A DNA stretch of 64,000 nucleotides from Aphelocoma coerulescens (taxonomy: Eukaryota; Chordata; Aves; Passeriformes; Corvidae). The notes under the pieces were generated by a model, which saw only the letters and a list, made by a program, of their open reading frames with translations, was not told the DNA's origin and made no database searches. Below are positions 31,246 through 44,641 of the stretch, one piece after another. The position numbers and the translations under genes were made by a program. Numbering within the stretch: the stretch's first letter is position 1; every line of letters begins with the position of its first letter. The DNA is taken from contig NW_027183804.1 of the NCBI RefSeq assembly GCF_041296385.1, positions 4,154,001-4,218,000 of the forward strand, read 5' to 3'.

Positions 31246-34200
31246 AGCAAGATTCTCCATCCCTGGGAGAGCCTCAAGCCTTGCAAGGATGGCACACCAT
31301 CAGAGAGCCGCCATCCAGGCAAGAAGCTCAGGCTGTCAGAGATCCTCCATCCCGCCAGGAGCGTCCGCTATCTCTGACAGCCTCCATCGCCCGCAGACGC
31401 TCCGTGAGACCTGCAGTCAGCCTGCAGAAAGTGCAGAGCCTGTGCACAGGTCTCCCAGCTCCCTTGGACTCATGGACTTCAACAACACGGGCACAACCCT
31501 GACAACTGACGTTGCCAGGGAAAGCCCAGAAGTCCAAGTGGGAGCCCAGCCCGATCCAGGGGAGCCTTGTCAGGAGCAGGTGCTGGAGCAGCGAGTGAGC
31601 TGGAGCCAGCAGTTGCCGGCCCACAGCTCCCAGGACGCTGTGCCGGCTGCGCCAGCTGGCAACAGCTCTTGCCTGGTGGCGGAGACGAGCCTCAAGACAC
31701 CCAGGAGGTTCCTCCATCTCCAGGAAGCTGCTCCGAGACGGCCACCGACTACCAGGAAGGCCTTGCTGGTAGCAGGTGAGATCTGAGGAGCTCTTTGAGG
31801 CTCCCTTGGGGCTCTTGAGGGGCATCCGCAGGCCAGGCCAGGGCCCTTGAGAGCAGCCGAGTCCCTGGCTGTTTCCAGTGCTTCTGATGCCACAGCTTCA
31901 AAAAACCCCTCTCTGGTTTGCAGCTGCTCCTGACACCCCCCTGTGCGAGTCCTCGGGCTGTAGCCCCGGCAGTCCTCAAGAGCAGAGTCCAGCCCACGAC
32001 GCCGGGGACAGCGACGGTGCCGCCCTGCCCCGCTGCCCTCCGGCTCCTGCAGCCGCCTCTGCGCGCTCCCCTGCCCCAGCTCTGGCGCTCGCCAGCCCGA
32101 CGGCTGCAAGGCGGTGGCCGCTGCCCGGCGCGCAGCAGGAAGCAGGTCAGAGCAAGGTGGCCCGCGGTGGCTCGGCCCGCTTCACTCGCGGGCACTTGGC
32201 CGGGGGGGCCCTGGGCGCAAGGCTGATGGCTCGGTCTCGGTCGCAGGGCAAAAGAAGAAGCTGCAGGAGCTGTACCAGCTGGGCCCGCAGCTGGGCAGCG
32301 GTGGCTTCGGCACCGTTTTCTCGGGCATCCGCCTCTCGGACGGGAGCCCGGTAAGTGGCCGGGACGAGGGCCAGGGGCGGGGCAGGGCTTGAGCTCAGCC
32401 CCGTCTCTCGTGGGCTTGCAGGTGGCCATCAAACGCGTGGCCCGGGAGAGCGTGGTGCAGTGGTACGAGCTGGTGAGTGAGTGAGCGGGGCCACGGCGCC
32501 AGAGCGCCAGAGCGGGGCGTGGCGGGCAGGGATAAGGCCGGGCCCCGAGGGCGGGAGGCGGCGCAGGGCGGGGGGAGCGGGCGTGGGCTCAGCGTGCGAG
32601 CCGGGGCAGGGCGGGCCCGGGGATGCCAAACACCGGTGGTGGGGCCGGGCAGGGGGGCACCCCCCAAGCATCCCCTGGGCGGGAGGAAGCCCAAGCACCA
32701 GGGAGGCTGCCCAAGGGGGCACTGGGGCATCCCAGGCACGGGGCAGCACAGCAGCCCCAGGGCAGCATCAGGCCTGCTGGAGGCACTGTCTCCTCCCCAC
32801 AGCCCGACGGCACCCGCGTTCCCATGGAGATTGTGCTCATGGAGAAGGTGGGCTCTGGCTGCCACAACATCATCCAGCTCCTCGACTGGTTTGAGCTGCC
32901 TGACAGCTTCCTGCTGGTCATGGAGCGTCCGGAGTCATCGCAGGATCTCCTGGACTTCCTGCTGGAGCAGGGCTTCCTGTGCGAGGAGATGGCGCGCTGG
33001 CTTTTCTGCCAGGTGCTGGAGGCCGTGCGGCACTGCACCGCCTGCGGCGTCCTGCACCGGGACATCAAGCCGGAGAACCTCCTCGTGGACCCGGAGAGTG
33101 GCGACCTGAAGCTCATCGACTTCGGTTGCGGCACCTTCCTCCAGGAGCAGGCCTTCACGCAATTTGCCGGTGAGCCCACAGGCCGGGCCCCGCTCCCAGT
33201 GCCAGGCACTGCACGGCCCCGTTCCCTCCTGGGCTGCGGGCTGCGGCATTCAGCCGGCTGCCGGCTGCCCTTTGGCACGGGCCAGATGCTGTGCCCCAGG
33301 AGCCGGCTGCCGGCCCTGCCCACAGAGGGGGGCTGCCAAAGCCAGGCCCCGGCCGCTCGGCTTGGCAGGCCCGCAAGGGCTTGGGCTGCTCCGCTGGCCT
33401 TGTCTGCCTTGCAGAACGGTTTCCTGGCTTTGGCCAATTGGCTGGGGGACGGCGGCTGGCCCCGGGGGGGAAGTTGTGGCCACTGGTGCAGCCCCTGCTT
33501 CTGCCAGGAGGCTGGCACCAGGCTCTGGAAGGCAGCAGCCTGCGCCTGGACAGCGCCGCCTGTGTCCCCTAGGAACACACCTGTACAGCCCACCCGAGTG
33601 GATCTGCCTTGGCTGCTACCACGGCCATTCGGCGACCATCTGGTCCCTGGGCGTGCTGCTGTACGTCATGGTCTGCGGGAACGAGCCCTTCCAGGATGAC
33701 CGTGGCATCGTGTCGGGGCAGCTCTTCTTCTGGCAGCAGGTCTCTCCAGGTTGGTGTCCGGCCTCAAGAAGGCAGGCTTTGGCAGATGGCACCGCGCAGC
33801 CCAGCGTGGCCCTCACGCAGCTCCGCGGGAGGTCGATCTGCCCTCAAGGGCTGGCCGCAGGCGGCGGCCCGTGACCACGGTGGGGTCGGTGTGGCCCGCT
33901 TGGCTGCAGGAGGTGGCGCGTGTCCTGCCGTGCCGCTGTCCCGCAAAGGGCAGAGTCAGCCGGGAGGCCGGCACAGCTCTGAGCACACGCAGCACGGCCC
34001 GGGCCCTGCGGGCGCCGGGAGCAGCTGGGCAGGAGCCTTCTGCAAGTGACCGGCGCTTTCTGGCTTCTCTCCCCAGAGTGCCAACATCTGATCCGCTGGT
34101 GTTTGTCCAAGCACCCCGCGGACAGGCCAGCGCTGGAGGAGATCTTGCGCCACCCTTGGCTGCGGGGCGGGCGTCTTTGATGCCTTGCCGGAGCCTCTGC

Positions 34201-35066
34201 AGCACCCGGTTGCCGAGTCCCACGCAGGAGTGAGGACTCGAGAAATAAAAGAACCACAAACCCATGCCGGGGTGTCAAGTCTGCTCCTGGTTAGCAACTT
34301 CAGCTAAAGAACCCTCTTGGGAAAAGGGGTGATCAGAGTGTTCCCTTCAGCCTTTGTCAAGCTTTTGATGCCTTTCCTCCAGGCATCATGGCACTTTTGT
34401 GTCTTCAAGCACAGGCTGTAGTCCAGGCAGGAGGGGCTGTAACAAGCCAAGAAATGCAACAGTGAAACAACAGCCGCCCTTTCAAACTGAGGCGGCCACT
34501 TGGCTTCACCTGAAGTGATACGTGGGCTCATGTGTGCATTCCAAGGGCCAGCGGGTGGCAGGGACAGAGATGCTGCTCCTCTCCAATGCTGGGAGAAGAA
34601 TCAGAAATGGCAAAAGGTCATTTCAGGTTGAGCCCTGACAAAACTCTTCCTCTTTCTTCCCCTGAAATGGGAGGCAGGGCTGCGCCTTTGACCAGCTGGG
34701 TCTGCAGCCTCGTAAGCCATGGGCATGGAGCCCACAGGAAATGTTGAGATGCTGGAGTTGCTCCCATGGTGCTGGGCCCATTGCAGCCCTCAAAATACCT
34801 TTCTCTACCCTCAAAACAACTGGTAGAGATGGAAAGTGCAGTAACCAGTCTAGCCACAGGAAAGCACCCAGGTGCCTTCCCTGGCCCTGTGGGCAGGTGC
34901 CAGCTGCAAACCTGTGCCACCTTCTGTCTACTGCCCTGACCTACCACTACAGGCTTTGGGAAAAAAACATACTTCTTCAGAAATGAGGAAGGGGCAGTCA
35001 ATAGCTAACTCATGGAAGCACGAGTTAACTATTGGGAGACAGCAAACGTTAGTTCAGACAGCAGAC

Positions 35067-35512
35067 TGTAATTACAAAACCTAAGAAACCAAATTTGCCC
35101 TACTCTTGTCAAGATAGAGGGCACAAGGATCATCTCAGAGACCGCTGAAACATTCCTCAAAGGACTACGCATGCCCAGGGAGAAAGGTGAAAAAGTTCAC
35201 TGAGAGGAAGACTACTGGCCTTCATCAGAAAAGACCCCCGAGGAAGAGGAGAGGCCTTCCTCAGCGCGGCCACCAGGACACACAGCGCATGCGTGGCCCA
35301 TATGCTAATGACTTCCGAGAAATAATTTGTATAACCACACCTGTCCCAAGGAATGTGATGAATATTCCTAATTTAACCCATAATACTTGTGTTGTAGAGA
35401 GCACCAGGTGTGTGTTTGGAGGAGCGATCCCCACACACCCGGCGCGCCGAATAAAGCAAATACCCGCTTCTCTGACTCTGTCTCTGAAGTGTCTCCTGGC
35501 CCGGTTGCGGCA
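35067..35512 (+). mobile_element. LTR-like segment (unit 2)
   Basis: Same segment as 17,814-18,259, offset 17,253. Same uncertainty about the left end. Confidence 0.4.
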
Positions 35513-35644
35513 TGATTCAATTCCAATTAAAAGAATCCTCTAAAAAAATGGGACATTTCAGTGCCCCACTTCAGTTTAAACATTTTAAACATGGCATGCC
35601 TGCATGTTTCTTCTTTTTTCTTTCCCCTGGATCCTGCATTAGCC

Positions 35645-38600
35645 TTAAAATCTGCCGGGTAGAGCCGGTAGGGCACTGCAGCAGTGTAGTGCTTCCAGTC
35701 CTTCCCATCTTTGCTGCAACAACCGTGCTCGTCCCGAATGCAGCGCTGGGTGAGCAGAGTGGTCATGTAAACGATGTAGAAGTAAGGCAGGATGTGCTCA
35801 AAGCCACAAGCCAGGCAATAGGCCAGCGAGCCCATCAGGTCTCCCGTGCAGTTGAAATGACGTGCCCAGCCCCAAAAGCCAGAGGTCATCAGCTTGCTGT
35901 AGTGCTTGGGCCCATCCACGGACACGTAGGAGCACTCGATGGACTCCGGCTTCTTCCCCCAGATCCTGCACTTGCCATTGGTACGACGGAAGAGGTCCTT
36001 CTGGTGGTTGGTCATTCTGAAGATGGAATAGCCCAGCAAGCCCAGCATCAAGACCCCTACGGCATGGGCTGTGCACAGCTGGACAGGCTGGTAAACCAAA
36101 TACAGACCCTGGGGAGCACAAAAACAATCAGACATTTACTTCCAACAGAGGCTCAGCATGCCAGACCAATTCCTTGACTACAGTGGCCCACAACAGACCA
36201 GAAGAAAGAGTAGAAAAATCTACTGCAACAGTAAAACTGCAGAAAACTTTCAAAAAACTCTGCATCCAACAGTTTCCTTCTCTCTTTCTCTCTCCAAAAT
36301 TGCACTTCTTCCTGAAACAAGAAGAGAGAAGTTGCAAGGATGCAAACCGGACAGAAGGAAAAAGCAAGGAACAAAACACAAACAAACCACTGCTAACCAA
36401 AAGACCCTCAACAAGCAGGAGTAAAAAAAAAAAGGAAACGGAAAGGATTTAGAAAAAAAGGAAACCAAAAGGATTCAGAAAAGTATACAGACACAACAGA
36501 CAGTGACAGAAAGAGGCACAAAAGAGGGGCAGGAGAGGAAAAGATGTCCAATCTGGGCACGGACAGGAAGCCTTCCTACCCAGGAATTGTTACAAAGAAT
36601 GTTGCAAGGATTTCTCAACAGTCAAACCGCCTAGAAACATTTAAGGTGCACATTAACCTGCTGAGAAGAATGTTTCTGCAAAGTTTCCTTCCTCTTAGCC
36701 CAAATCCACAGTGTCCACATTTTTACCTGCAAAGTAGAGAGGGAAGGCAACCAAACACAGTCTCCCCAGCCCAAATACCATCCCAAATGATCATGGCAGA
36801 TAGCAATGGTTTTCAAGTACCAGGCTTCATTCCAAAAGAAGTCCAGAACAAAAATACCCTGCAACAGAATAATTTCACAGTAATAACAGAGCACTGTCAC
36901 CAGTTACCCTGTCTAACAGCATCAGCCTAATGTCTGTGCTGCCTTGTGATGTGATCTCACAACTCATTGGGGTTTTTATGTTAGCACTTCAAAACCAGAC
37001 GTTTCTGAACACAGTTAGGAAGAACTATCACATAAATACAAGCTATGTGGATACACAATATCTACCTACCTATCTATCTATCTACACAGATAAAGCAACA
37101 GTAGGATGACTAAGGCAAGTGTACAACTCAAGGACGAACGCTTGGGAAGTGAACTCACAGTTGATCACCCCAATCTCTCTTCAGCTTAGAGTCACAGCGT
37201 TACAAAGAGGGCCGATAGAGCTCCTATTGAGCAGGCTTCCATTTCCACAGATCAGGCAATAAATCCAAAGAAGTCCCAGCACACCATCACTGAATGAGCT
37301 TGTTTCAGGCCAGGAAAAAACACTTCATTTTCATTTCCATAGAAGGACTTCTTTTCCTACTTTAATATTAGTTTACTTCCTAGCTGGTTTCCTAATTTCC
37401 TCCTTGGAATTTACCTGAAGGACATTGACAAGGATCATGGAGTTTGTCGCTTCGCCATACAGCTCCTCTTGTTTGGCAGCAAAGGAAAGGTTGATCAGAG
37501 TCCAGGCCACAATCCCAGGGCGCCCACTGAAGAAAGAGCTTGAAATCAAACCACTTCCCTATTCGAGGGTTAAATTCAATCCCCATCACGTAGTCGTAAA
37601 AGAAGTTTCCAGTGAATTTGCTGTAAAACATAAAAAAATTGGAAATGTACAGAGTTCTACACAAATACAGGTAATTACTGCTCTGACTACACAATTCAGA
37701 TTAATTTGATGTAGTGATAATAAAAATCATCAAAGCATGTAACGCTGTGCAAGGTAACAGAAGCTGACCCAGCTGAAGTATTACATTAATAGACATAAGT
37801 TGTAGAGTTTCAGAAGTGCCCGAGTTTACTCTTGCTAACACTTCTGAACAGTCTCACTATTTCTAGGATGGGTGTATCTGTGACACTGAGGCTGCCAGTC
37901 CCATGGTGTGCAGCATGAAACACGGGGGATGGTGCTAGTGAAGCAAAGAACCACTGTCATACACTGGCTCAGCTCTCTCTGCCAGTGAAATATATTCTGT
38001 CATTCAATTGATAGACCCGGTTTTTATTTAACAGTTTTAATCTCGGATTGCCTCGTCTTCTCTCATTACTAAAATTCACATACCACTCTTTGGCATTGGG
38101 AGGGAAAAAGTAGCCTTTAATCATTGCAAACGTGGACACTGCATATCCCAAGCTATTGGCACACCACAGGAGAGGAATCCACTTGTCAAAAATGATGGTA
38201 GGTGAGAAGAAGTGGAAGCAAGAAGCATTTGCAAACCAAAGCACATGGGTCATGATCCAGGCCTGAAGTCCATTGATTTTCATATTTATTCACGACACCT
38301 AAAAGATGAAGAAAAAAAATCGAGTGTTACTGACCCCGCATTACTGCAGCTTTTAATTCACATGGCTATGCACAGAATACACAGAAGCTCAATCAAGCGC
38401 TCATGAAACAACTTCTCTCTCCTCGTCCTCCCAATTCAATACCTTAAAGCACTTTTCTGAGTGTTCCATTAAACTCTGCTGTACCCATTAGGCTTTGTTA
38501 GGCTGAGTTTTTCTCCTCACAAAACTGAATTTAGGCTTTCCCCCAAAACTGACCAGAGTAACAAACCACTTCTCCTAACAGTTCACATCCCACATTTTGT

Positions 38601-39855
38601 TCAAGTCCCTTGGCTTCATGGAGCTTGAGCAGGTAAAACTATCTTGTCGAATACCAGCAATAGTCCTGGACAGCTACAGTCAACTGACAATTTCAAGTGC
38701 CAAAGTCATCAACCAGTACTTTTTCACTGCTGGTATGGTGCCTACCAGATCAACAGTTATACTAATTCTAAGAGATAGAAATGCTATCACTTCTTCTAAA
38801 AGATGACATCGATTGCTTTCTATTTTTGTTTGAACTGAACACGGGAGGAAGGTGAGAGCACTTCTGCCCACGTTTCCTCTGGCTACACATGGGCTATTAA
38901 ACACTCTAGGTACAGAAATACTATCATTTCAGAAGATTGCACGGTGTCCGTGTATTCCAAGGAATACCTTACCAGCAGGGGTGACAGCACCTTCTTGTAC
39001 ACCTCCCACATATCCAGGGAGAACTTTATGGCAGAAGTCAGGGATGGACATGTACAAAACCACCTAGAAGAGAGAGGATGTATTCACAGTAAATACAGAC
39101 GAGACAAAATCCCTCAAAACACTATTCCTTACATACACATACCAAATAGAATGTTTCTATTAAGTTTCTATTAAGTATTGGGTAAGCAAATATGGCAATA
39201 TTTAGCTGTTGGGATTTTAGACTAGTAATACATCTAAGCTTTGAGACAGCTCAAAGATGTACTTCATGTAAGGCTGCCATCCTTTTTTGGTGGGGAGGCA
39301 GGACAGTTGGTAACTAGATTCAGGTCCTCGTCGTTTTATTTTTATCTATTTCTTGTGTATGAATTTAAAACCAACGGATACTGCTATAAAGTTGCTTTTT
39401 CTTCAAAACCTCATTAAGGCATATGTCACACAAGGAATATTTGCGTATATTCCCTACATGCTTCTTTTCCAAGTACATAAGCTTCCTTTGGATTCCAAAA
39501 AGCCCTGGAAAGTGGGAAACACCAAAGAGTAAATGCCAGTTCAACATTCCACTATCCTTTGTGCAAAAGGATTCATCCAACAGCCGTGTGAGAAACCAGA
39601 CCCGGCATCCAGATCATAACTCAAGAATGTACCTGGAAAGTGACCCAAAGGGAATAGATGCCAGCAGCCCTATAGGTCAGTGTGGGAGTCCTGTTCCAGA
39701 TGTCAGACAGATGTTTATTCCCTGTCAGCAAGTCCAGCAGTGGGTCAGTCAGAGAGCACTGGTACTGGTCACAGGACATGATGAAGTAATACACGATCGG
39801 CGGTGCAAACACGAGCAGGAAAAGGATGCTTGCCAAGGAAAACCAGTCCACCTCC
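35645..39855 (-). pseudogene. DHCR7: DHCR7 pseudogene, copy 2
   Basis: Exons 39,855-39,633; 39,063-38,973; 38,298-38,084; 37,620-37,415; 36,858-36,727; 36,108-35,645. All three frameshifts of copy 1 are present. It keeps the ancestral Asp in EVDWFSL. Substitutions against copy 1 include Thr for Met in GYAVSTFAM and Met for Val in the read-through tail. Confidence 0.85.
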
Positions 39856-42053
39856 CTGTAATCCAAAACAGAGCATTTTGTTTGCCCAGGTTTCAGAGAG
39901 ATGAGTTACATCAAATAACTTTTTCAGTGGACCTTCTAGACTAACTGGATGAAAACTGAAAATGTCTTCAGGGCACAGACATGTCTGGTGGTCAAACAGC
40001 CATTAAAAAATCAGCACAGAACAGACTTTACCACAAACTCCTCTAAAACTACACTAGCTGATCAGAGCAAGAGATGAGAGAAAATCTCCCCTCCAAAAAC
40101 CAGATTATTATTACAGACTTCACCTTTTTGATGGCAATCATGGCTCTAACTGGTAGAGTATTCGGTTGAAAGTGATAATGGAATCCCAAGAACATGATGC
40201 AAAGCTTGGAAACTTGCAAAAGACAGACCTTGGACAGCCATACATTGAACTTGCTGTGCCAGCCACTTTTGCTGTTCCCAGCTGCAGTCCAATGCCCTAC
40301 TAATACCTACTCAGCTCTTGGAGAACTGGGAGATGCATCCTCAATCTTGCTACAGCGGGACTGATCAGCTGGGAATGCCACAGATGCTGGGATGCTTGTT
40401 TTCCAGATCTCATGAAATATTTCTTTCCTAGGAACTAGAAATGTTACCAATTTTTACTTCCCGGCCTTTCCTGGCCATCTGCATCCTCAGCCACAAGCAG
40501 GCTCTGCAGATCGACGTGGCTCTGGGGAAGCAGGGACTCCTGTCTGTGGGCAAAGAAAACAAAGACAACTTGTAAGAAGAGAACCTGGAGCTTCTAGTTA
40601 GAAGAGAAAGGACTGTTCAATCAAGGCAGGGGCGACGAAGGAAACTTTCTAAAATGGAACAAGCAGCAGAAGCACAGTAGTTTTGCAGAAGAAATTCTCC
40701 TTCCAGCACTTGGCTTAGGGAAAAAGCCTGATGTTGCTACGAGAGACACGAGTTCATGTCTAGTATTGGGTAGCAGACATCGGAGCATTTCGACTATTGG
40801 CTTTCCAGGCTCACGCTATTCGAACCTGAGAGTGAAACTCTTCTAAAAGCCAGAGGTGCTTGGAAGAAATGTTTCTGCTCACACCACGACTGGGGACCGT
40901 GCATCATTCATACCTTGCACCTGTCCAAAGGCCTTCCTCCGTCTGCGCTCCGGCAGCTCTCACCGAGGCTCTGGCAGGGACGGAGGCTCTTGCCAGAAGT
41001 ATCGCAAGCGTGGAGATCTTCCTCATCCTGCTCCTCCACTGCTGACATCAGGGAATTCCCTGGAGCTGGGAACGTCTGCCTTTCCTGCTGGAGGATCTTG
41101 TTTGGCAGTTCTCTGACGTTCTTCACCTTTGGCAGTGCCGCAGCCATGGAGGTGTAGGACAGATGTTTCCCTCTCCCACTCCCCACTGCCACCAGCTCCC
41201 CCTGGGCAATGAGGGGGCTGCCGGCTGAGCGAGGGCAGCGCCAACGTGCAGCAGCTCAAGGATCCGCTCCCTGCGCGCTTCCCGGGATAGGGCTGCCCTG
41301 GGCCTTGGCATGGACAGAGGGTCCCCCTTCTCTGCTGGCCGTGACCCTCCTGCCCCAGCCTCGCTCAGGTCGATTCATGTGCCTCCCGTGAGGGACGCCC
41401 TCCACACAGATCCTGCTTCTGATTCCTTGGATCCACAGCACTGTTTCTCCTGGATTTTAGCCACGCCTTCCCCTCTGTAAAGCATAGGGATACATAGGAG
41501 GAGTGTGTTGGGCTCCCCTCCACCACTGTTAGTGGTTTCAGGCCCCCAGGAGCTCTTGTGTCTCCCTTTTTCCCAACGATATCCCCTCCGTCCCCTCCTT
41601 CCCGACGCTTCCCCTCAGCAGCACCGAGCCTTTTCCCGCCCTTTGCTCCCCTCAGCGCTGGCCCCGGCCCCGCTCAGACCACGGCCCCTCGCCGCCGCTG
41701 AGGCCCTGCCCACGCCCATCGTCCTGGCCACGCCCCCTCGGCTGGGAACGGCTCCCCGCCCTCCCCTCCCTAATTAGCGCCCTTCCTTCCTCCCTCCTTA
41801 ATGCCTCACTAATTCGGCCCCCTGCGGCCAAGGGCAGGGCTTTGGAGGAGCTCTGTGCGGCAGCCTGGCTGCGTGCGGCAGGCCAGAGACGCCCAGTGTT
41901 GTCCCTCCGCTCAGGGCAGGGATCCGGGGCACCGCGGCCACCCGGGGAAGATGCTCCGTTGCCAGCCCACACCTCCACCAAAGGGAGAGGAGGAAAGCAG
42001 GCTGCCAGAGCCACAGAAGCCCTCAAGACTTCCCCAGCTGGCTCTTCTCCGCC
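39856..42053. other. Unit 2 right end, CpG-rich
   Basis: Equivalent of 22,603-24,800: an AT-rich part without a gene, then a CpG-rich stretch (about 41,150-41,890) that leads into the (CCCCG)n junction at 42,054. Confidence 0.35.
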
Positions 42054-42896
42054 CTGCCCCGCCCCGCCCCGCCCCTTCCAAGGCCGTTTTTACAGGAGCT
42101 CCGAAAGAGGCAAAAAAAGACAAACGAGCTCCACAGCGAATTCCTGAAAGAAAAATCCAGCAATGGCCAGGAGGCTCCTGTGGCTCCTTCCTGAAAATCA
42201 GGGCTATGGGGAACAGGGTGCAGGGTGTCCCAGGACACAGAGCTGGACACTGATCCCTCCTGGATCTCCTTGGCACCCCTGTCCCAGGCAAGGATGGTCC
42301 TGAATATCCTCCTGGAGCTGTCCCAGGAAAGTCCCTGCTCCCTGGTGCGGGATGGGAGGGGTAGAGGTGGTCCTCTCACACTCATCCCACTCATTCTCCC
42401 CTGCACTGGCTTTGCCCCTGGGGTGTTGACCCCCCTTTTTAGGGTGTCCAGCCCTGTTCCCATGGGGAACCTTGGCAGCACCCATGGGCATAACCAACCT
42501 TTGTGGGAGGCTGGGAGCACTGGTGAGGGCGGGGGCTGTTCCTGGTGACCTGGAACTTGGCTCCTGCTGTGAGCCAGGGGCTTTCTGCCTGCTGGGCTGG
42601 GGGAACACCCTCACTGAGCTCTGGGACACCCCCAGCCCCACACCCACTCCTTGCCACAGCTCCTCCCAGACAGCATCCGCTACGCACACGTCCCCCGCTA
42701 CCGTCCCTCGGCCAGGGGCCTTGTGGCTCATGCCAGACCCTTCTTCCTCCCCAGGGAGTCTCCTCCCAGGAAAGCGGGAAGCCCCCCGCAGCCCAGGACT
42801 CTCCAGCTCAGCCCCCCTGGAGCCAGGCCGCCCTCTGAGTCCCACGTGCCCTGAGCCAGGTGGGGACTGGCGGCCGTCTTGGCCACAGCGACCACA

Positions 42897-43937
42897 AATC
42901 AATCGAGTTTCAAACCTCTGACAAGAGGAAAAGGGCCAGCAAAACCTCAGCTCGGGCCATGAGGAGAGCAGACTTCAGACTGCTCAGGGAACTGCTAAGC
43001 AGGGTCTCCAGGGACAATGTTTTTGCAGGTGCTGGGGTCCATCCGTGCTGGTCAATTTTGAAACATCACCTCCTAAGGGCACAGCAGCAGGAGATTCCCA
43101 AATGTCGAAAGCCAAGCAGGCGAGGCAGAAGGCTTCTTCTCTGGCAAAGAGGATGGAAAAGGAAGCTGTGTGCCCAGTGGAAGCAAGGTCACAAGAAGAA
43201 TACGGATGTCAGGAAAATTAGTCCTCAAACACCACAGCTGTACGTCCAAACAAGAGACAGAGCAGTCCTGTTACTTTGATCGAATAAAGGGAGAGGTCAT
43301 GGGCATTTCCCACGGGATCTCTCAAGTTGATAGAGGACGCAGCTTCCTTTATCTCCTAATTTCCCAGCTGCATTTCCCTCTCTCTTTCCCCACTGGCTGA
43401 GCTACTTGAGAGGTACAGACTTCCCAAATGGCTTAATACAAACCCCCTTTCTAATGTCTACCCCCCTCCCCCCCCCCATTCTTTTGCTCCTGTCTCTGTT
43501 CTTTTTCTCTAAATCCAGGGATTAGCAGAGTCTTGAGTGAGTAACAGTCTGTGTCAATTAGTGGAATTCCTATGGAATTTAGGGTTCCTCCCTTTGCTGC
43601 TTCTTTCACCTATCAGTATCTGGCTTTATCTACCATCAGGCCCACAGATAGTTTGTAAAGACACCTCCTTCTCATTCCTTCCCCAGAGATGTTTCTCGCC
43701 ACTGTAGGGAGAACTTTGGTGCACTGAAAGCTCAGCTGGAGAGGAAGGTGGCCAGAAATGTGGGGCCCAATAAAAAGAGTGGTTTTAAATATATGCATGG
43801 AAAGAAACATTGTAGAAGTAACATTGTCCCCTTCCAGGATGTGGATGGTCACCTGACAAACAGGGCCAGGGACACAGCACAGGTGTTTAATGCATTCTTT
43901 GCCTCTGTCTTCAACACTCTTCCCTCCCTTCGCCGTG
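42897..43937 (+). mobile_element. CR1 LINE fragment (unit 3)
   Basis: Same relic, offset 31,142 from unit 1, with the same intervening insertion. Confidence 0.7.
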
Positions 43938-44641
43938 GAAAACGTGCACTGTACCAAGGGACACTGCAAAGTCCCTGAAGAGGGCAAGCCCTGCTCAGCA
44001 GAAAGCAAACCACCCCTGTTTGATCCACAGCATTCCCATGGTGCATCTGAACCCAGTGTGTGCCAGCAACTGGGAAAAAAGGAACCCTATGCCCGTCAAA
44101 ACCAGAGCAGTGAGAGCACCATGAGCGCTCCTTGGGAAATCCTGACTTGTTTAGAACAGAGGCAACGCAGAAGTCGGTGAGCTGTTACAGAAAACTCTTC
44201 CTGCCCTCGACAGCCAGTTCAGGAGAGCTCCCCAGAGACACAGGAACTTCAACTCCCTTTGTCTCTGGAAGATCTTCGCAGGCACAGAGTAGTGGCTGTT
44301 GCCAGTTGGTACCGCTGCAGTGTCCTGGGAGCCATGGGCTTGACACTGGTGGCAGCAGCACTCTTCCTGATGTGCCACTTGCTGCAGGGAATGATTCACT
44401 GCAGCAGGCTGAGCTCCTGTTCTTGCTGCCAGGCTTTTTCTGGCCATGTGCATCCTTAGGCATGAGCTGGTTCTGCTGATCCCTGAGGTGGGCCCAGGGC
44501 TATGACGGCACAAAGGGGCTGAGCGCTGGTGAGAGGCGGGGCTGGGATGTCACCCGGCTGTCCTGGCCCACAGCACTGTGACATCACCGCGCAGTCGCTA
44601 TGTAACACGGGCCAGCACCTGCAGCTGCCAGTGCAGTCGCG

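Larger units (their letters stand above)
27400..34180 (+). pseudogene. PIM1-like: PIM1-like kinase copy 2, interrupted by a retrovirus
   Basis: Same gene as copy 1, but exon 1 is split after base 479 (residue 160) by the insertion at 27,879-31,239; host exon 1 resumes after the duplicated GCTCCC at 31,240-31,245. Exon pieces: 27,400-27,878; 31,246-31,775; 31,924-32,145; 32,247-32,350; 32,422-32,472; 32,803-33,169; 33,573-33,749; 34,077-34,180. Translation from the normal ATG stops inside the insert at 27,982-27,984 after 194 codons. All downstream exons and splice sites are intact, including every catalytic motif. A transcript started in the sense-oriented 3' LTR could still encode the kinase domain, for example from ATGs in the remaining part of exon 1. 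It carries Cys instead of Arg at the residue-522 position (base 32,980) and a 15-bp deletion in intron 3. Confidence 0.85.
24801..42053 (+). repeat. Tandem unit 2 (17,253 bp, with retroviral insert)
   Basis: Same order as unit 1. The extra length is the 3,361-bp retrovirus plus its 6-bp target duplication. Without it the unit is 13,886 bp; the remaining difference is a 15-bp deletion in kinase intron 3 (after 32,366) and one extra G in the run near 33,471. Confidence 0.95.
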
